Shown: positions 1-8,930, counted from the first letter of the stretch. The stretch is 61,157 bases of DNA from JBHGAV01 sp041946685 (GCA_041946685.1 JBHGAV010000021.1:1-61157); one strand, 5' to 3'. Program-made: numbers and translations. The notes: generated from the letters alone by a model not told the origin.

Positions 1-1256
1 AGGACGTGGCTCTGGGGAAGGAAGCCGCCGGAGAGATCGAGAAGCAGGTGGAGGTGGTCAACAGCCGGGAGCTGAACGACTACCTGACTTCGATCGGCCA
101 GAAGCTGGCCGCACAGCCGCAGGCGGACAAGTACCCGTACACGTTCAAAGTGGTCAACGACCCCACCGTTAACGCCTTTGCTCTGCCGGGCGGGCCCACC
201 TTTGTTCACACCGGACTGATCGCGGCGGCAGACAATGAATCCCAGTTAGCAGGCGTGCTGGCGCACGAGATCGTGCACGTGGCCCTGCGGCATGGGACAA
301 ATCAGGCCAGTAAGGCGAACTTGATCCAGTTGCCGGCCATGATCGCCAGCGGCATGCTGGGATCGGGTTCAATGCTGGCACAACTCGGCCAGTTGGGAAT
401 CGGACTGGGAGCAGAATCGGTTCTGCTGAAGTTCTCGCGCACGGCGGAGACACAGGCGGACCTGCTTGGCGTGCAGATCGCAAGCCAGGCCGGATACAAC
501 CCCATCGAGATGGCGCGTTTCTTCCGGAAACTGGAGGCGGACGGGGGCACGCGGGGGCCGCAATTCTTTGCCAGTCACCCCAATCCAGGCAACCGCATGA
601 AGGCGATTGAGGAAGAGATTCGGGTCCTGCCGCCAAGGAGCTACAACGCGGATACCGGCCGGTTAGGAACGATGAAGGCCATCGTGGCGAAACTGCCGGC
701 GCCGAAAAAGCAGCCACAGCAGGCCGCGACCCAGCAGACCGGACCTCCTGTGGCGCTTTCGATCCCCAACAGCAGGCCCTCGGGCCGGATGCTGGAGTAC
801 CGAGGCAGGGATTTCAGCATCGCCTATCCCGACAACTGGAAACCATACACCAGCCAGAACTCGCCGGGTGTCACGATTGTCCCACTGTCGGGCGTTCAGC
901 AGTCCGAAGAGGTGGCGGTGGGCTACGGCGCCGTCCTTAATTACTACAGACCCAGGGCGAATAGCGACCTGCGACAGGCGACCGCGGAATTCGTGTCCGT
1001 GCTGCAATCCGCTGATCCTCGCCTGAGGGCCGGCCGCGAACCGCAGCGGCAAGTCACCTTTGGAGGCAAGAACGCCATTTTGACGACGCTTTACTCTGAT
1101 TCGATCTTCCAGGGTCAGACAGAGGTGGACTTGCTGCTCACCGTAGCGCACCCGAACGGCATCTTTTTCGTCGTCTTCGTTGCGCCGGAGAGCGAAGGAC
1201 AATACGCGAATCCCGTCTTCGAACAGATGCTGCAGTCCATGCGATTCGGCTTCTGA
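1..1256 (+). CDS. M48 family zinc metalloprotease, 5' truncated by window edge
   Basis: The reading frame is open to the first base, and the residues just before the first in-frame GTG (base 6) already look like the conserved start of the peptidase domain (D-V-A-L-G-K-E), so the true start and signal peptide lie outside the window. Counting from base 6, the zinc motif HEIVH is at residues 87-91. The glutamate for the third ligand is in the TAETQAD segment about 60 residues later, which is the BepA/YfgC-like arrangement. The last 150 residues or so form a second domain beginning YRGRDFSIAYPDNW, resembling small PsbP-like secreted domains. The expected role is periplasmic or membrane-associated proteolysis, possibly quality control of outer-membrane proteins. 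The family is clear from the motif; the substrate is unknown. Confidence 0.9.
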   Translation, partial: DVALGKEAAGEIEKQVEVVNSRELNDYLTSIGQKLAAQPQADKYPYTFKVVNDPTVNAFALPGGPTFVHTGLIAAADNESQLAGVLAHEIVHVALRHGTNQASKANLIQLPAMIASGMLGSGSMLAQLGQLGIGLGAESVLLKFSRTAETQADLLGVQIASQAGYNPIEMARFFRKLEADGGTRGPQFFASHPNPGNRMKAIEEEIRVLPPRSYNADTGRLGTMKAIVAKLPAPKKQPQQAATQQTGPPVALSIPNSRPSGRMLEYRGRDFSIAYPDNWKPYTSQNSPGVTIVPLSGVQQSEEVAVGYGAVLNYYRPRANSDLRQATAEFVSVLQSADPRLRAGREPQRQVTFGGKNAILTTLYSDSIFQGQTEVDLLLTVAHPNGIFFVVFVAPESEGQYANPVFEQMLQSMRFGF

Positions 1257-1284
1257 AGGGAGCCCCGGTCCGGGCCCGCGCGGA

Positions 1285-1554
1285 CTAACGATTCTCCCTA
1301 TCGAGGTCCGCGTACAGCACGGCGGCAATCTGCCAGCCACGGGCGCAGTCGGTGTGGTAGATGTGCCGCAGGGCCTCCACGCGCTCCCAGTGAAGCAGAT
1401 CCGGAGGGGCCAGCAAGCTCTCCATGGCCATGAAAAGCTCGCCCCGGCTGGCGGTCAGGCCGACCAGGACGCTGCGCCCGGCATCAGCATGCACATCAGC
1501 GGGATTCAGGTTCGCCAGAGCCTTTCGGATGCTCTTCAAGGTGTTCGGCGTCAT
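1285..1554 (-). CDS. Small hypothetical protein
   Basis: I do not recognise this protein. It is about 89 residues if translation starts at the second methionine (MTPNTLKSIRKAL), which looks more natural than a start eight codons upstream at base 1578. The composition is protein-like: an amphipathic N-terminal helix, then a hydrophobic strand, and a helical C-terminal half rich in Leu, His and Trp. No signal peptide or membrane segment is visible. It converges with the metallopeptidase gene, 28 bases from that gene's stop. A chance frame opposite nothing else remains possible. Confidence 0.5.
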   Translation of the reverse strand: MTPNTLKSIRKALANLNPADVHADAGRSVLVGLTASRGELFMAMESLLAPPDLLHWERVEALRHIYHTDCARGWQIAAVLYADLDRENR

Positions 1555-1617
1555 GTCAGCCCGGTGACAAGAAAACACACAACTTCAGGACACCGTCCCC
1601 TTCCCCTCAACAATAGT

Positions 1618-2169
1618 CTACCGGCCGCCGAAGAAGCGGCCCAGCAGCCCCGTGACTTCGTCGGCCACTGATCCACTGCGGTTCTGGTCAAGCAACGAGC
1701 TGAGCAGATTCCCCGCACCTAATCCTTGCGCCGGGGCTGCCGCATTCTGCTTGCTCAAGCCCCCCATCACCATCGCGGCCACCACGGGCAGCATCTTCTT
1801 CAGGATGTCGCCGCCGATGCCGGTCTGCTCCGCAGCGCGCCCGGCGACCGCCCGGCTGACATCCTTGCTGCCGAAGATATGTCCGAGGATGGAGTTGCCG
1901 TCCTGCCTGGTGGTGTCCTCACCCAGCAGGTCAGGGTTTTCTAGGTATTGAGCATGGTTGCCACGGCTAAGCGCGCCGAGCAACGCTTCCATGCCACCCG
2001 CCTGTGAGGTGTTCTGCTGCAACCCGGCCATGAGGGCCGGGACAAGCTGTCCCAACGCGCTTCCGGTCTGCTCCTCGGAGAGCCCGAATTGCTGCCCCAT
2101 TTTCTGTACAGCTCCACCGCCGGCCGCTCCCATCAACATGTCCAGTATCGGGTTCATCTTGTCCCCCAT
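1618..2169 (-). CDS. DUF937 family protein
   Basis: The sequence pattern NPILDMLMGAAGG at the N-terminus, followed by QFGLSEEQTGSALGQLVPALMAGL and a C-terminal half with DILKKMLPVVAAMVMGGL, is characteristic of DUF937 (YidB-like) proteins. These are small helical proteins of unknown function found widely in bacteria. It is 183 residues from the first ATG. A second ATG four codons in (base 2157) is preceded by a GGGGGAC stretch and may be the real start. No signal peptide is seen. The adjacent gene runs divergently, with about 190 bases between them. Confidence 0.8.
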   Translation of the reverse strand: MGDKMNPILDMLMGAAGGGAVQKMGQQFGLSEEQTGSALGQLVPALMAGLQQNTSQAGGMEALLGALSRGNHAQYLENPDLLGEDTTRQDGNSILGHIFGSKDVSRAVAGRAAEQTGIGGDILKKMLPVVAAMVMGGLSKQNAAAPAQGLGAGNLLSSLLDQNRSGSVADEVTGLLGRFFGGR

Positions 2170-2362
2170 TTCTCACAGACTCCTGCTCGTCGCGGGCCTC
2201 CCAGTCCAGTCAAAGAGGATTCTACCAGAGCCGCCCGCGCGGTACCGGAGTCCGGCGAAGCGGCCCGCAGAGCCCGCCGCCTCTGGCACGCAGGAGCCGC
2301 CTTTGAGGAGTAGTATGAAGCAGGGTGCGGCCTGCGTCCACGGCCGCCCCTTGGAGAGTGTC

Positions 2363-3631
2363 ATGAAGCAATTTCTCACATGCCTGGCAATTCTCAGCAC
2401 GGCGCTGGCCTCAGGAGCACAGTTCAACTCTTCGGCGGCAGTGAATGTCTCGGGGACCTGGACCGTAGTGTTCGGCGGCAGGACAACGACCACGATGACC
2501 TTGCAGCAGAACGGGATTACCGTGACCGGAGACGTAGTCACGCCCGACGGCACGCCGGGAGCGGTTACGGGGCAGATCAACGGGACGACTCTAACCCTAT
2601 CGCGCAATACCGGCCTGGACACGATCCAGCACTATCAGGTCACGGTTCAGGGCGACACCTTCTCCGGCACGTATCGCAATGAGGGCAAGGTCAGGGACAG
2701 CGGAAGCTTCACGGGCACGAGACAGGCCGCAAACGTGGCGGGCACCTGGAACGTGGTCTTCGGCGGGAGGACAGCCACCACGATGACCCTGCAACAGAAC
2801 GGGACCGACGTGACCGGCAGCATGGTGACGCCCGACGGCACGCCGGGGGCCGTTGCAGGACAGATCAGCGGAACGACACTGACCCTGTCACGCAACACCG
2901 GGCTGGACACGATCCAGCACTACCAGGTCACGGTCCAAGGCGATTCGTTCTCGGGCACATACCGCAACCAGGGCAAGGTCCCGGACAGCGGGAGTTTCAA
3001 CGGCGCGAGAGTCTCTTCGGCACAGACGGCGGTTGGCATGGCGGGCGGCATGGCGTCACGCCGAGGGGTTCAACGCGCGATCTCCAGCGAGCGCGCCCTG
3101 GACCTGTGCCGCGCCGAGGTACATGCCCGCGGCGAGCGTGATTACGGCCTGGCGAACATCGACATCACCGCCGTGGGGGTCGACACGAATCAAGGGAGAC
3201 GCAACTGGGTCACGGGCACGTTCACAGAGGGCAGCGGGGGCTTCCAGCGCAGCAGCGGGTATCGGTTCAATTGCTCGGTGGACTACAATTCGGGACAGGT
3301 GACCGCCGTCAATTTCCTGCGGGCTGATGGCAGCGCCCTCCAGCCCCGTACTGCCTCCGGCACCTATAGCCCAGGCTCCACATATGGCACGGGCAGCATC
3401 AACCAGCCCCAGATTCTGCGTGCCTGCCAGGATGCGGTGGTGGCCCGAGTCAACCAGGCCGGCTACCAAAACGTGCAGTTTACGGCAACGGGCATCGACC
3501 CCCAACGATCGGGATGGGTAACCGGCACCGTTGCCGCCAGCCGGGTGCTGGTTACGGATACCTTCGACTTCGGCTGTTCGATGGACTTCGGCGCCGCGCG
3601 AGTCCTGGACGTGCAGCTCAATCGCCGCTAG
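2363..3631 (+). CDS. Secreted protein with two internal domain duplications
   Basis: Translation from this ATG gives 422 residues. It is chosen over the longer open frame because GGAGAG lies just upstream at 2353-2358 and the new N-terminus (MKQFLTCLAILSTALASGAQ) is a good signal peptide. The mature part starts with two near-identical modules of roughly 95 residues (V-x-G-T-W-x-V-V-F-G-G-R, ending S-G-S-F), coded at about 2446-2720 and 2737-3010. They look like small lipocalin-like beta-barrels. The C-terminal half holds a second, more diverged pair (around ALDLCRAEV and ILRACQDAV), each with a conserved cysteine near the start and another in the F-x-C-S motif. No catalytic motif was found, so the function is unknown. 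The gene overlaps the convergent hydrolase gene by four bases. Confidence 0.8.
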   Translation: MKQFLTCLAILSTALASGAQFNSSAAVNVSGTWTVVFGGRTTTTMTLQQNGITVTGDVVTPDGTPGAVTGQINGTTLTLSRNTGLDTIQHYQVTVQGDTFSGTYRNEGKVRDSGSFTGTRQAANVAGTWNVVFGGRTATTMTLQQNGTDVTGSMVTPDGTPGAVAGQISGTTLTLSRNTGLDTIQHYQVTVQGDSFSGTYRNQGKVPDSGSFNGARVSSAQTAVGMAGGMASRRGVQRAISSERALDLCRAEVHARGERDYGLANIDITAVGVDTNQGRRNWVTGTFTEGSGGFQRSSGYRFNCSVDYNSGQVTAVNFLRADGSALQPRTASGTYSPGSTYGTGSINQPQILRACQDAVVARVNQAGYQNVQFTATGIDPQRSGWVTGTVAASRVLVTDTFDFGCSMDFGAARVLDVQLNRR

Positions 3632-4626
3632 GAAACCGCCGGATCCGCCGCCGGGGAGAGGCAGGAGCGAACGATTCGCCCGAAAGGGGTAGGAGCGTAT
3701 TTCTCGACGACAAGGGGGGCGTTGTGCCAGCTCCACGCCGTCCAGCCGATCTGGAGCTTGTCGAAGTAGCCGGCAAGCTTCCTGCCCCATCCGAGATCCT
3801 TCTCGCCACCGCCCCATTCGCCCGCGAACACAGGCGAACTGGCGGAGAGCCTGCCGAAGGCTCCCGCCCAGTCATCGCCCCTGGGCGGGTAGACGTGGGT
3901 GGAGTAGACAAGACCCGGAATATCCAAGGGCATGCCGCGCAGATCATACCCCCAGTCGATGCCGCTGACGAAGATCAGCGACTCCGGATTAACGTCGCGG
4001 ATCGCGGTGACGAGTTTGCGCGCCCAAGGCTGCCACTCGGCCATGGTCACGCGGTACACATCGCCGGAGTACAGTGTCCCGTCCTCGCGGTTGAGCGGAT
4101 AAGGGTCGTCCGGGAGCCGGTCGTGCGGCTCATTGAAGATGTCGTATAGCACGGCGGGTTCGCCGCGGTAGCGAGAGGCGAGCAGAGTCCACAACTCGAT
4201 GGACTCGGCGTTCGGAAGAGGAGCCACGAAGTTGCGGTTTCCGCCATAGACACGCTCCGTATCAAGCCACTGCAAGTCCAAGATCGTGTAGGCGCCGAAC
4301 CGGGAGGCCCAAATGATCACCTGATCCAACGCCCGGCGGTAAGCGTCAGCGGACCAGCCTCCGCGCCCGCGCAACACCCAGTCCTGGTTGAAAGGAAGTC
4401 GGATGACATTCGCCCCCCATCCCGTCACGATGGTTTGAATCTCCGAACGGGAAATCGCGGCTGCGGAAAGAAAGCCCTGCTCGTCCGGCTCGGAGTACTC
4501 CAGCCCGGATCGGTTCAGACCACGCAAAAGAACGGCCTCCCCAGTATCAGCCCGGACGATGCGGTTGTCCAGAGTCGTCAGGCGTGGAAGTCCGCCGGAG
4601 AGTCCGCCGGAGAGTCCGCCGTCCAT
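3628..4626 (-). CDS. Glycoside hydrolase family 5 (cellulase-like)
   Basis: This 332-residue protein has the hallmarks of a GH5 TIM barrel: IRLPF after the second strand, the acid/base glutamate in FNEPHDR (E166) and the nucleophile in FAGEWGG (E270). Aromatic residues near the end (WTAWSWHNAP) fit substrate stacking. It would hydrolyse a beta-1,4-linked polysaccharide such as cellulose or mannan; the exact substrate cannot be read from sequence. No convincing signal peptide is present, and the first 13 codons are an in-frame run of Gly-Gly-Leu-Ser units from a 12-base tandem repeat, so the start is uncertain. It follows the glycine-zipper gene with 12 bases between, suggesting co-transcription. 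Confidence 0.85.
   Translation of the reverse strand: MDGGLSGGLSGGLPRLTTLDNRIVRADTGEAVLLRGLNRSGLEYSEPDEQGFLSAAAISRSEIQTIVTGWGANVIRLPFNQDWVLRGRGGWSADAYRRALDQVIIWASRFGAYTILDLQWLDTERVYGGNRNFVAPLPNAESIELWTLLASRYRGEPAVLYDIFNEPHDRLPDDPYPLNREDGTLYSGDVYRVTMAEWQPWARKLVTAIRDVNPESLIFVSGIDWGYDLRGMPLDIPGLVYSTHVYPPRGDDWAGAFGRLSASSPVFAGEWGGGEKDLGWGRKLAGYFDKLQIGWTAWSWHNAPLVVEKYAPTPFGRIVRSCLSPAADPAVS
4589..4621. repeat. 12-base tandem repeat, about 2.75 copies
   Basis: AGTCCGCCGGAG is repeated at 4589-4600 and 4601-4612, with a partial third copy to 4621. In the hydrolase gene on the minus strand it encodes the LSGG repeats at the very N-terminus. Repeats of this size can change copy number by slippage. Confidence 0.85.
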
Positions 4627-4638
4627 CCCTGGATCGTA

Positions 4639-5106
4639 TCAACGACGCAGCAGTTCGCGCGGCTCTGGCGAGACATCCGGCGCCTGGGCGTGAATGGCCC
4701 TCTCTCGCGCCTCTTCCCGGTGACGCATGACCTGGTCCAAGATCAGTCCACCGGCGCTCCCGACGATGGCGCCAATGAACACGCCGTTGGCGCCGCGCGC
4801 CATCCCGCCGATCGCGGCACCCGCACCCGCCCCGGCTCCGATATACGCCGCCGTGCGGCTCACGGAATGGTGATACCGTCCGTCGGGGCCAAGCACGTGC
4901 TGATCCGGACCAAACGTGTTCTTCAGATTCAGCTTCGTCACGAGCTCGTGAAAGGAGGTCGCCGTACGAAGCAGGTCGCCCAGCACCTGGGGCGTCAGCT
5001 CCTGCGCCTGCGGGGGATCAGGTGGTGGAGCAGAGGGCTGCGACTGGGCCGCGAAAGCGCTCAGGGAAAGCGCGAGGAAGATACCAACCGTCAGCATTCT
5101 TCGCAT
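4639..5106 (-). CDS. Exported glycine-zipper protein
   Basis: Starting at the ATG preceded by GGAG at a normal distance, the 155-residue product begins MRRMLTVGIFLALSLSAFAAQ, a clear signal peptide. A proline-rich stretch follows, then a helical segment. Residues around YIGAGAGAGAAIGGMARGANGVFIGAIVGSAGG form alternating small-residue helices typical of glycine-zipper domains, which insert into or sit against membranes. The tail is charged. It is probably an envelope protein of unknown role. It shares its upstream region with the divergent gene that follows on the plus strand. Confidence 0.7.
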   Translation of the reverse strand: MRRMLTVGIFLALSLSAFAAQSQPSAPPPDPPQAQELTPQVLGDLLRTATSFHELVTKLNLKNTFGPDQHVLGPDGRYHHSVSRTAAYIGAGAGAGAAIGGMARGANGVFIGAIVGSAGGLILDQVMRHREEARERAIHAQAPDVSPEPRELLRR

Positions 5107-5257
5107 GTTTGAGACTCCGGTCACCAAGGAGACGCAAGCCGCACCTCGCGCGTTGCATCTATTCGTCGACAGGACAAGGAAAGGTGTAGAGTGTCGTTAT
5201 GCGTCGGATCGGCACCACCGGGAGGCAGCCCGCCTGCTGACGAGGGTCCTTAGCGTC

Positions 5258-5824
5258 ATGATTTGCGGTCTTGGGTGCCAGGCGATGGCCTCAGGCTCCG
5301 AACTGGTTATCCAGTTCACCGCCATTCAGAGAATCCTCGCCACCCAGGTGTTCACCGAGGACGGCAGGAAGTTCATCAAGGGCACTCCAACGGCCAAGTG
5401 CAGCTTTGCGTACCTGCAGGATCCGGTGATCGAGGGAGATGGGGGCCTGCTGCAAGTGAAGGCGCGATTCAGCGGCCGGTCGGCGTTGAACGTGTTCGGA
5501 AAGTGCGTGGGACTCGGCGACTCGTTTGCGGTCACGATACACGCTATGCCTTACTACCAGGACGGGCTCCTGCGGCTGAAGGACGTTCGAGTCGACAGCA
5601 ACGGCCGCGACAGCTTCTATATCCGCCGGGTGTGCGCGGGACTGGCGGGCAGCCTGCGCACGCAGTTCTCTTACCGCGTGATGGAAGAGGCCAAGAGGCT
5701 GCTGGAGCGGAGACAGGAGGGCGGCGGCTACGCGCAGGAACTGGCGAGGTTTCACGTGCCTGCGGTGCGCGTCACGAGCGAGGCCGTGGTCCTGCTGCTG
5801 GACTTCGCGCTCACGGTGAAATAG
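5258..5824 (+). CDS. Hypothetical exported protein
   Basis: The frame is open from an ATG at 5105, but that start overlaps the start of the divergent gene and has no ribosome-binding site. The ATG given here has GAGGG 11 bases upstream. The sequence before and after it (LLTRVLSVMICGLGCQAMASG) looks like a signal peptide, so a non-ATG start slightly upstream is also possible. The mature part resembles the LysM-less hypothetical proteins of this group: beta strands with two conserved cysteines (KCSFAYL and FGKCVGLG), then YYQDGLLRLKDVRVDS and a C-terminal hydrophobic strand (VVLLLDFALTVK). This is an ordered, probably periplasmic domain of unknown function. Confidence 0.65.
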   Translation: MICGLGCQAMASGSELVIQFTAIQRILATQVFTEDGRKFIKGTPTAKCSFAYLQDPVIEGDGGLLQVKARFSGRSALNVFGKCVGLGDSFAVTIHAMPYYQDGLLRLKDVRVDSNGRDSFYIRRVCAGLAGSLRTQFSYRVMEEAKRLLERRQEGGGYAQELARFHVPAVRVTSEAVVLLLDFALTVK

Positions 5825-5839
5825 TAACGGCAGGGCGGG

Positions 5840-5855
5840 TGCTATATTCGCGGAT
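5840..5855 (+). promoter_or_regulatory. Extended -10 promoter giving a leaderless transcript
   Basis: TGC-TATATT (5840-5848) is a good extended -10 element. The predicted start of transcription falls seven bases further on, at the ATG of the S9 peptidase gene (5856). No Shine-Dalgarno sequence precedes that ATG. A leaderless mRNA is therefore likely; this is an inference from spacing. Confidence 0.45.
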
Positions 5856-7937
5856 ATGTCACCCAGGAGAATTGCGCTGATCTTGTGCCTGATCGCTCCG
5901 GGCCTGTTCGGGGCAAGGGAGCCGATCACGCACGAAGCGGTGTGGCTGATGAAGCGGCTCGGAGCGCCGGCCGTGAGTCCGGACGGCAAATGGGTGGTGT
6001 TCCCCGTCTCCGAACCGGCCTATGACGAGAAGGACCAGGTCTCGGACTTGTGGATCGTGCCCGCGGACGGCAGCGCGCGGGCGCGGCGGCTTACTTTCAC
6101 CAAGAGCGCCGAGAGCGGGGCGGCGTGGAGCCCGGATGGCCGGAGGATCGCGTTTTCGGCAAAGAGGGAGGGCGACGAAGCCAGCCAGATCTACGTTCTG
6201 GACGTTGCCGGGGGAGGCGAGGCGATCCGGTTCACCACGCTCTCGACCGGAGCCACGGCGCCGCAGTGGAGTCCCGACGGCAAGTCGTTGCTATTCACCA
6301 GCAACGTCTACCCGGGCGCGGCCGACGACGAGGCCAACAAGAAGATCGCGGCCGAGCGAAAGGCGCGAAAGTACACGGCGCGGGTGTACGACGGCTTCCC
6401 GATCCGGTATTGGGACAACTGGCTGGAAGACCTGAAGCCGCACCTCTTCCTGCAGGCGGCCGAACCCGGGGCCAAGCCCAGGGACTTGCTGGCAGGGACG
6501 AAACTCGCCGCCGAACCTGGATTCGCGGGAACGGAGACCACCTCGGGACAGGAAATCGTCGCAGCCTGGGCGCCGGATGGGCAGTCGGTCGTGTTCGCAG
6601 CGACCCGGAATAGGAATGAGGCGGCGCGGGCCTGGACGGTGACACATCTCTACCAGGTCGCCGCGGCGGGCGGAGAGCCCAGGCAACTCACCAGCGGCAG
6701 CGCCAGCTACGCCAAGCCGTTGTTCCGGCCGGACGGGAAGGCCCTGTATGCGATCACGTCGCTCAACGACGACAAGATCTATCACCTGGACCGCGTGGCC
6801 ATGCTCGAGTGGCCTTCGATAAGGCAGCCGAGGGTGATCACCGCGGAGTGGGACCGGTCCGTTGGCAGCATGGCATTCGGGGCGGACAGCCGCACTTTGT
6901 ACATGACGGCGGAAGAAAGCGGGCACGAGAAGCTGTTCTCGGTCCCGGCTGAAGGCGGCCAGGTGCGCCTCGTGCTGGAGATGAAGCAGGGAGTGTACAC
7001 GGGCCTGGCGGTAGCGGAGCGATCGCCTTCGCCAGTGGTGGTGGCGAATTATGAGAGCGCGATCGAGCCGCCCGAGATCGTGCGCATTGAACTGGCGGCC
7101 AGGGGGCACAAGGCGCTGACCGCCTTTAACACCGACGCAGCGGAGCGGATTGACTGGCAGCCGCCGCGGCACTTCTGGTTCACCAGCTCTCGGGGAAAGC
7201 AGATCCACAACCTGATCGTGCTTCCGCCTGCGTTCGATGAGAACAAGAAGTACCCCCTTCTGGTCTTGATGCACGGAGGGCCGGACAACATGTGGCGGGA
7301 CCAGTTCGTCATTCGCTGGAACTATCACCTGCTGGCGCAGCCGGGCTTCGTGGTGCTGCTCACCAACTACACCGGCTCGACCGGCTTCGGAGAGAAGTTC
7401 GCCCAGGAAATCCAGTTCGACCCGCTGCGGGGTCCGGCCGATGAGATCAACGAGGCCGCCGATGAGGCGATCAAGAGGTTCCGCTTCGTCGACGGGAGCC
7501 GCCAGGCCGCCGCGGGCGCCAGCTACGGCGGGCACCTGGCCAACTGGATGCAAGCCACCACGACACGCTACAAGTGCCTGGTGGCTCACGCCGGGCTGAT
7601 CAACCTGGAGTCGCAGTGGGGCACCAGCGATACGATCTACCATCGCGAACTCGGAAGCGGCGGGCCGGTGTGGGAACAAGGGCCGGTGTGGCGGGAGCAA
7701 AACCCCATCCGGAAGGCGGCCAGCTTCAAGACCCCGATCCTGGTGACGGTCGGCGAGAAGGACTACCGCGTTCCCATGAACCAGGCGCTGGAGAACTGGA
7801 GCGTTCTGCAACGCCTGCAGGTCCCGAGCCGGCTGGTGGTGTTTCCCGACGAGAACCACTGGATCCTGAAGGGGGAGAACAGCCGCTTCTTCTACGGCGA
7901 GGTTCTGGGGTGGCTGAAGAAGCACCTGGGAGACTGA
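5856..7937 (+). CDS. Secreted S9 family prolyl oligopeptidase (DPP5-like)
   Basis: The 693-residue protein has a signal peptide (MSPRRIALILCLIAPGLFGA). Its N-terminal half consists of TolB/WD-like beta-propeller blades (repeated SPDGK-W and WSPDG motifs), and the C-terminal half is an alpha/beta hydrolase. The catalytic triad can be assigned to Ser556 in GASYGGH, Asp636 in GEKDYRVP and His668 in DENHWI. This order and size match dipeptidyl-peptidase 5 and acylaminoacyl-peptidase types, which trim short peptides in the periplasm or outside the cell. The gene stands alone with its own short promoter; the next gene converges with it seven bases away. Confidence 0.93.
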   Translation: MSPRRIALILCLIAPGLFGAREPITHEAVWLMKRLGAPAVSPDGKWVVFPVSEPAYDEKDQVSDLWIVPADGSARARRLTFTKSAESGAAWSPDGRRIAFSAKREGDEASQIYVLDVAGGGEAIRFTTLSTGATAPQWSPDGKSLLFTSNVYPGAADDEANKKIAAERKARKYTARVYDGFPIRYWDNWLEDLKPHLFLQAAEPGAKPRDLLAGTKLAAEPGFAGTETTSGQEIVAAWAPDGQSVVFAATRNRNEAARAWTVTHLYQVAAAGGEPRQLTSGSASYAKPLFRPDGKALYAITSLNDDKIYHLDRVAMLEWPSIRQPRVITAEWDRSVGSMAFGADSRTLYMTAEESGHEKLFSVPAEGGQVRLVLEMKQGVYTGLAVAERSPSPVVVANYESAIEPPEIVRIELAARGHKALTAFNTDAAERIDWQPPRHFWFTSSRGKQIHNLIVLPPAFDENKKYPLLVLMHGGPDNMWRDQFVIRWNYHLLAQPGFVVLLTNYTGSTGFGEKFAQEIQFDPLRGPADEINEAADEAIKRFRFVDGSRQAAAGASYGGHLANWMQATTTRYKCLVAHAGLINLESQWGTSDTIYHRELGSGGPVWEQGPVWREQNPIRKAASFKTPILVTVGEKDYRVPMNQALENWSVLQRLQVPSRLVVFPDENHWILKGENSRFFYGEVLGWLKKHLGD

Positions 7938-7943
7938 GGCAGA

Positions 7944-8930
7944 TCAGAGGCCGCGATAGAAGTCGGATTCAGCCAGAGAGCGGCAGAAGTACTCACCGGT
8001 CAAGCTCTCTTTCGGGAGGTCTGCGAGGTACTCGTGAGCCTGCCGCACCTGTTCCGGATCTTCGGCCTTGGCGGCGGCCTCCTCCAGCGTCCGAAAGTAG
8101 AAGGGGTAGGATTCCCCAAGGTACTCGACCAGTGAGGGCACCGGATTCACCAGCACCGGGGTGTGACGGACGATGCACTCGATGACGGCGTTGGAGACCG
8201 AGGCCGTGTGCAGGTGCAGGAATACCAGGTTTTGCGATAGAAGCTGGTCGTAGGCTTCCTCCGGCTGGCGGGGGAGGATGTCGACGTCCCATTCGGTTGG
8301 AGCAAGAAGACCGCGTTCGAGGCGTTCGCCTTGCAGCGCCGCATCAAACCGAGCCACGTCGCGGGGGAGTTCGTGTGGCACGATCATGGTCCGCCGCAAG
8401 GTCCGGACGGGCAACTCGGAGATCGAGCAGAGGCGGCGCAGCCACCAACCCACCTGGATGACCCTGCGACAGGGATTGTGCAGGTACATCTCGAAGGTAA
8501 ACTTGAGCTCGGGGATTTGGGTCGGGTGCTTCAGGCTGAGGATCGGGACAGTCGCAAGCTGATGGACCTGATCGCGGAGCCACTCGGAAAGCACCAGAAG
8601 ACCCCTGCAGTGGGGCAAGCTGTCGCGCCAGACGGGAAGGCGGGAGATATGCCGAAAGGACTTGCCCGTTTCCAGCCAAGCCGGGATCTCCAAAGGCACG
8701 TGAACGAAGCCCACCCATGGCCGGAGATACGGGATTTCTCCAGACGCCTCCGCCTCGGCGCGACGGCGGCAGAAGTTCTGTTCAATCATACTGTCGAGCA
8801 AGACACCTTCGCCGTTTGGAGAGAGGAGTGGTTCCAGGGAAGAAAGGGCGTAGCTCCACCCACTGCGATGGTGAGGATAGGAGATTCGTCTCTGAAGGAC
8901 GAGCTTGCGTGGATAGGGTGCGGCTTTCAT
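7944..8930 (-). CDS. Glycosyltransferase-like protein of exopolysaccharide locus
   Basis: The start chosen is the ATG that overlaps the stop of the upstream gene as ATGA (8927-8930). A GTG 14 codons upstream has a poorly spaced ribosome site. The 328-residue protein has a GT-B-like layout: an N-terminal half with GFVHVPLEIP and SEWLRDQVHQL (typical of acceptor-side helices), and a C-terminal half ending in SNAVIECIVRHTPVLVNPVPSLVEYLG. That last segment is the nucleotide-sugar side where group 1 enzymes hold the conserved glutamate. No exact family is assigned. It is the last gene of a co-directional set with the nucleotidyltransferase and HPr-kinase-like genes, so a role in building or modifying a surface glycan is likely. 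Confidence 0.7.
   Translation of the reverse strand: MKAAPYPRKLVLQRRISYPHHRSGWSYALSSLEPLLSPNGEGVLLDSMIEQNFCRRRAEAEASGEIPYLRPWVGFVHVPLEIPAWLETGKSFRHISRLPVWRDSLPHCRGLLVLSEWLRDQVHQLATVPILSLKHPTQIPELKFTFEMYLHNPCRRVIQVGWWLRRLCSISELPVRTLRRTMIVPHELPRDVARFDAALQGERLERGLLAPTEWDVDILPRQPEEAYDQLLSQNLVFLHLHTASVSNAVIECIVRHTPVLVNPVPSLVEYLGESYPFYFRTLEEAAAKAEDPEQVRQAHEYLADLPKESLTGEYFCRSLAESDFYRGL

Noticed and set aside
6291..7925. A 544-codon open frame opposite the S9 peptidase
   Set aside because: No domain or start signal; the plus-strand frame has the catalytic triad.
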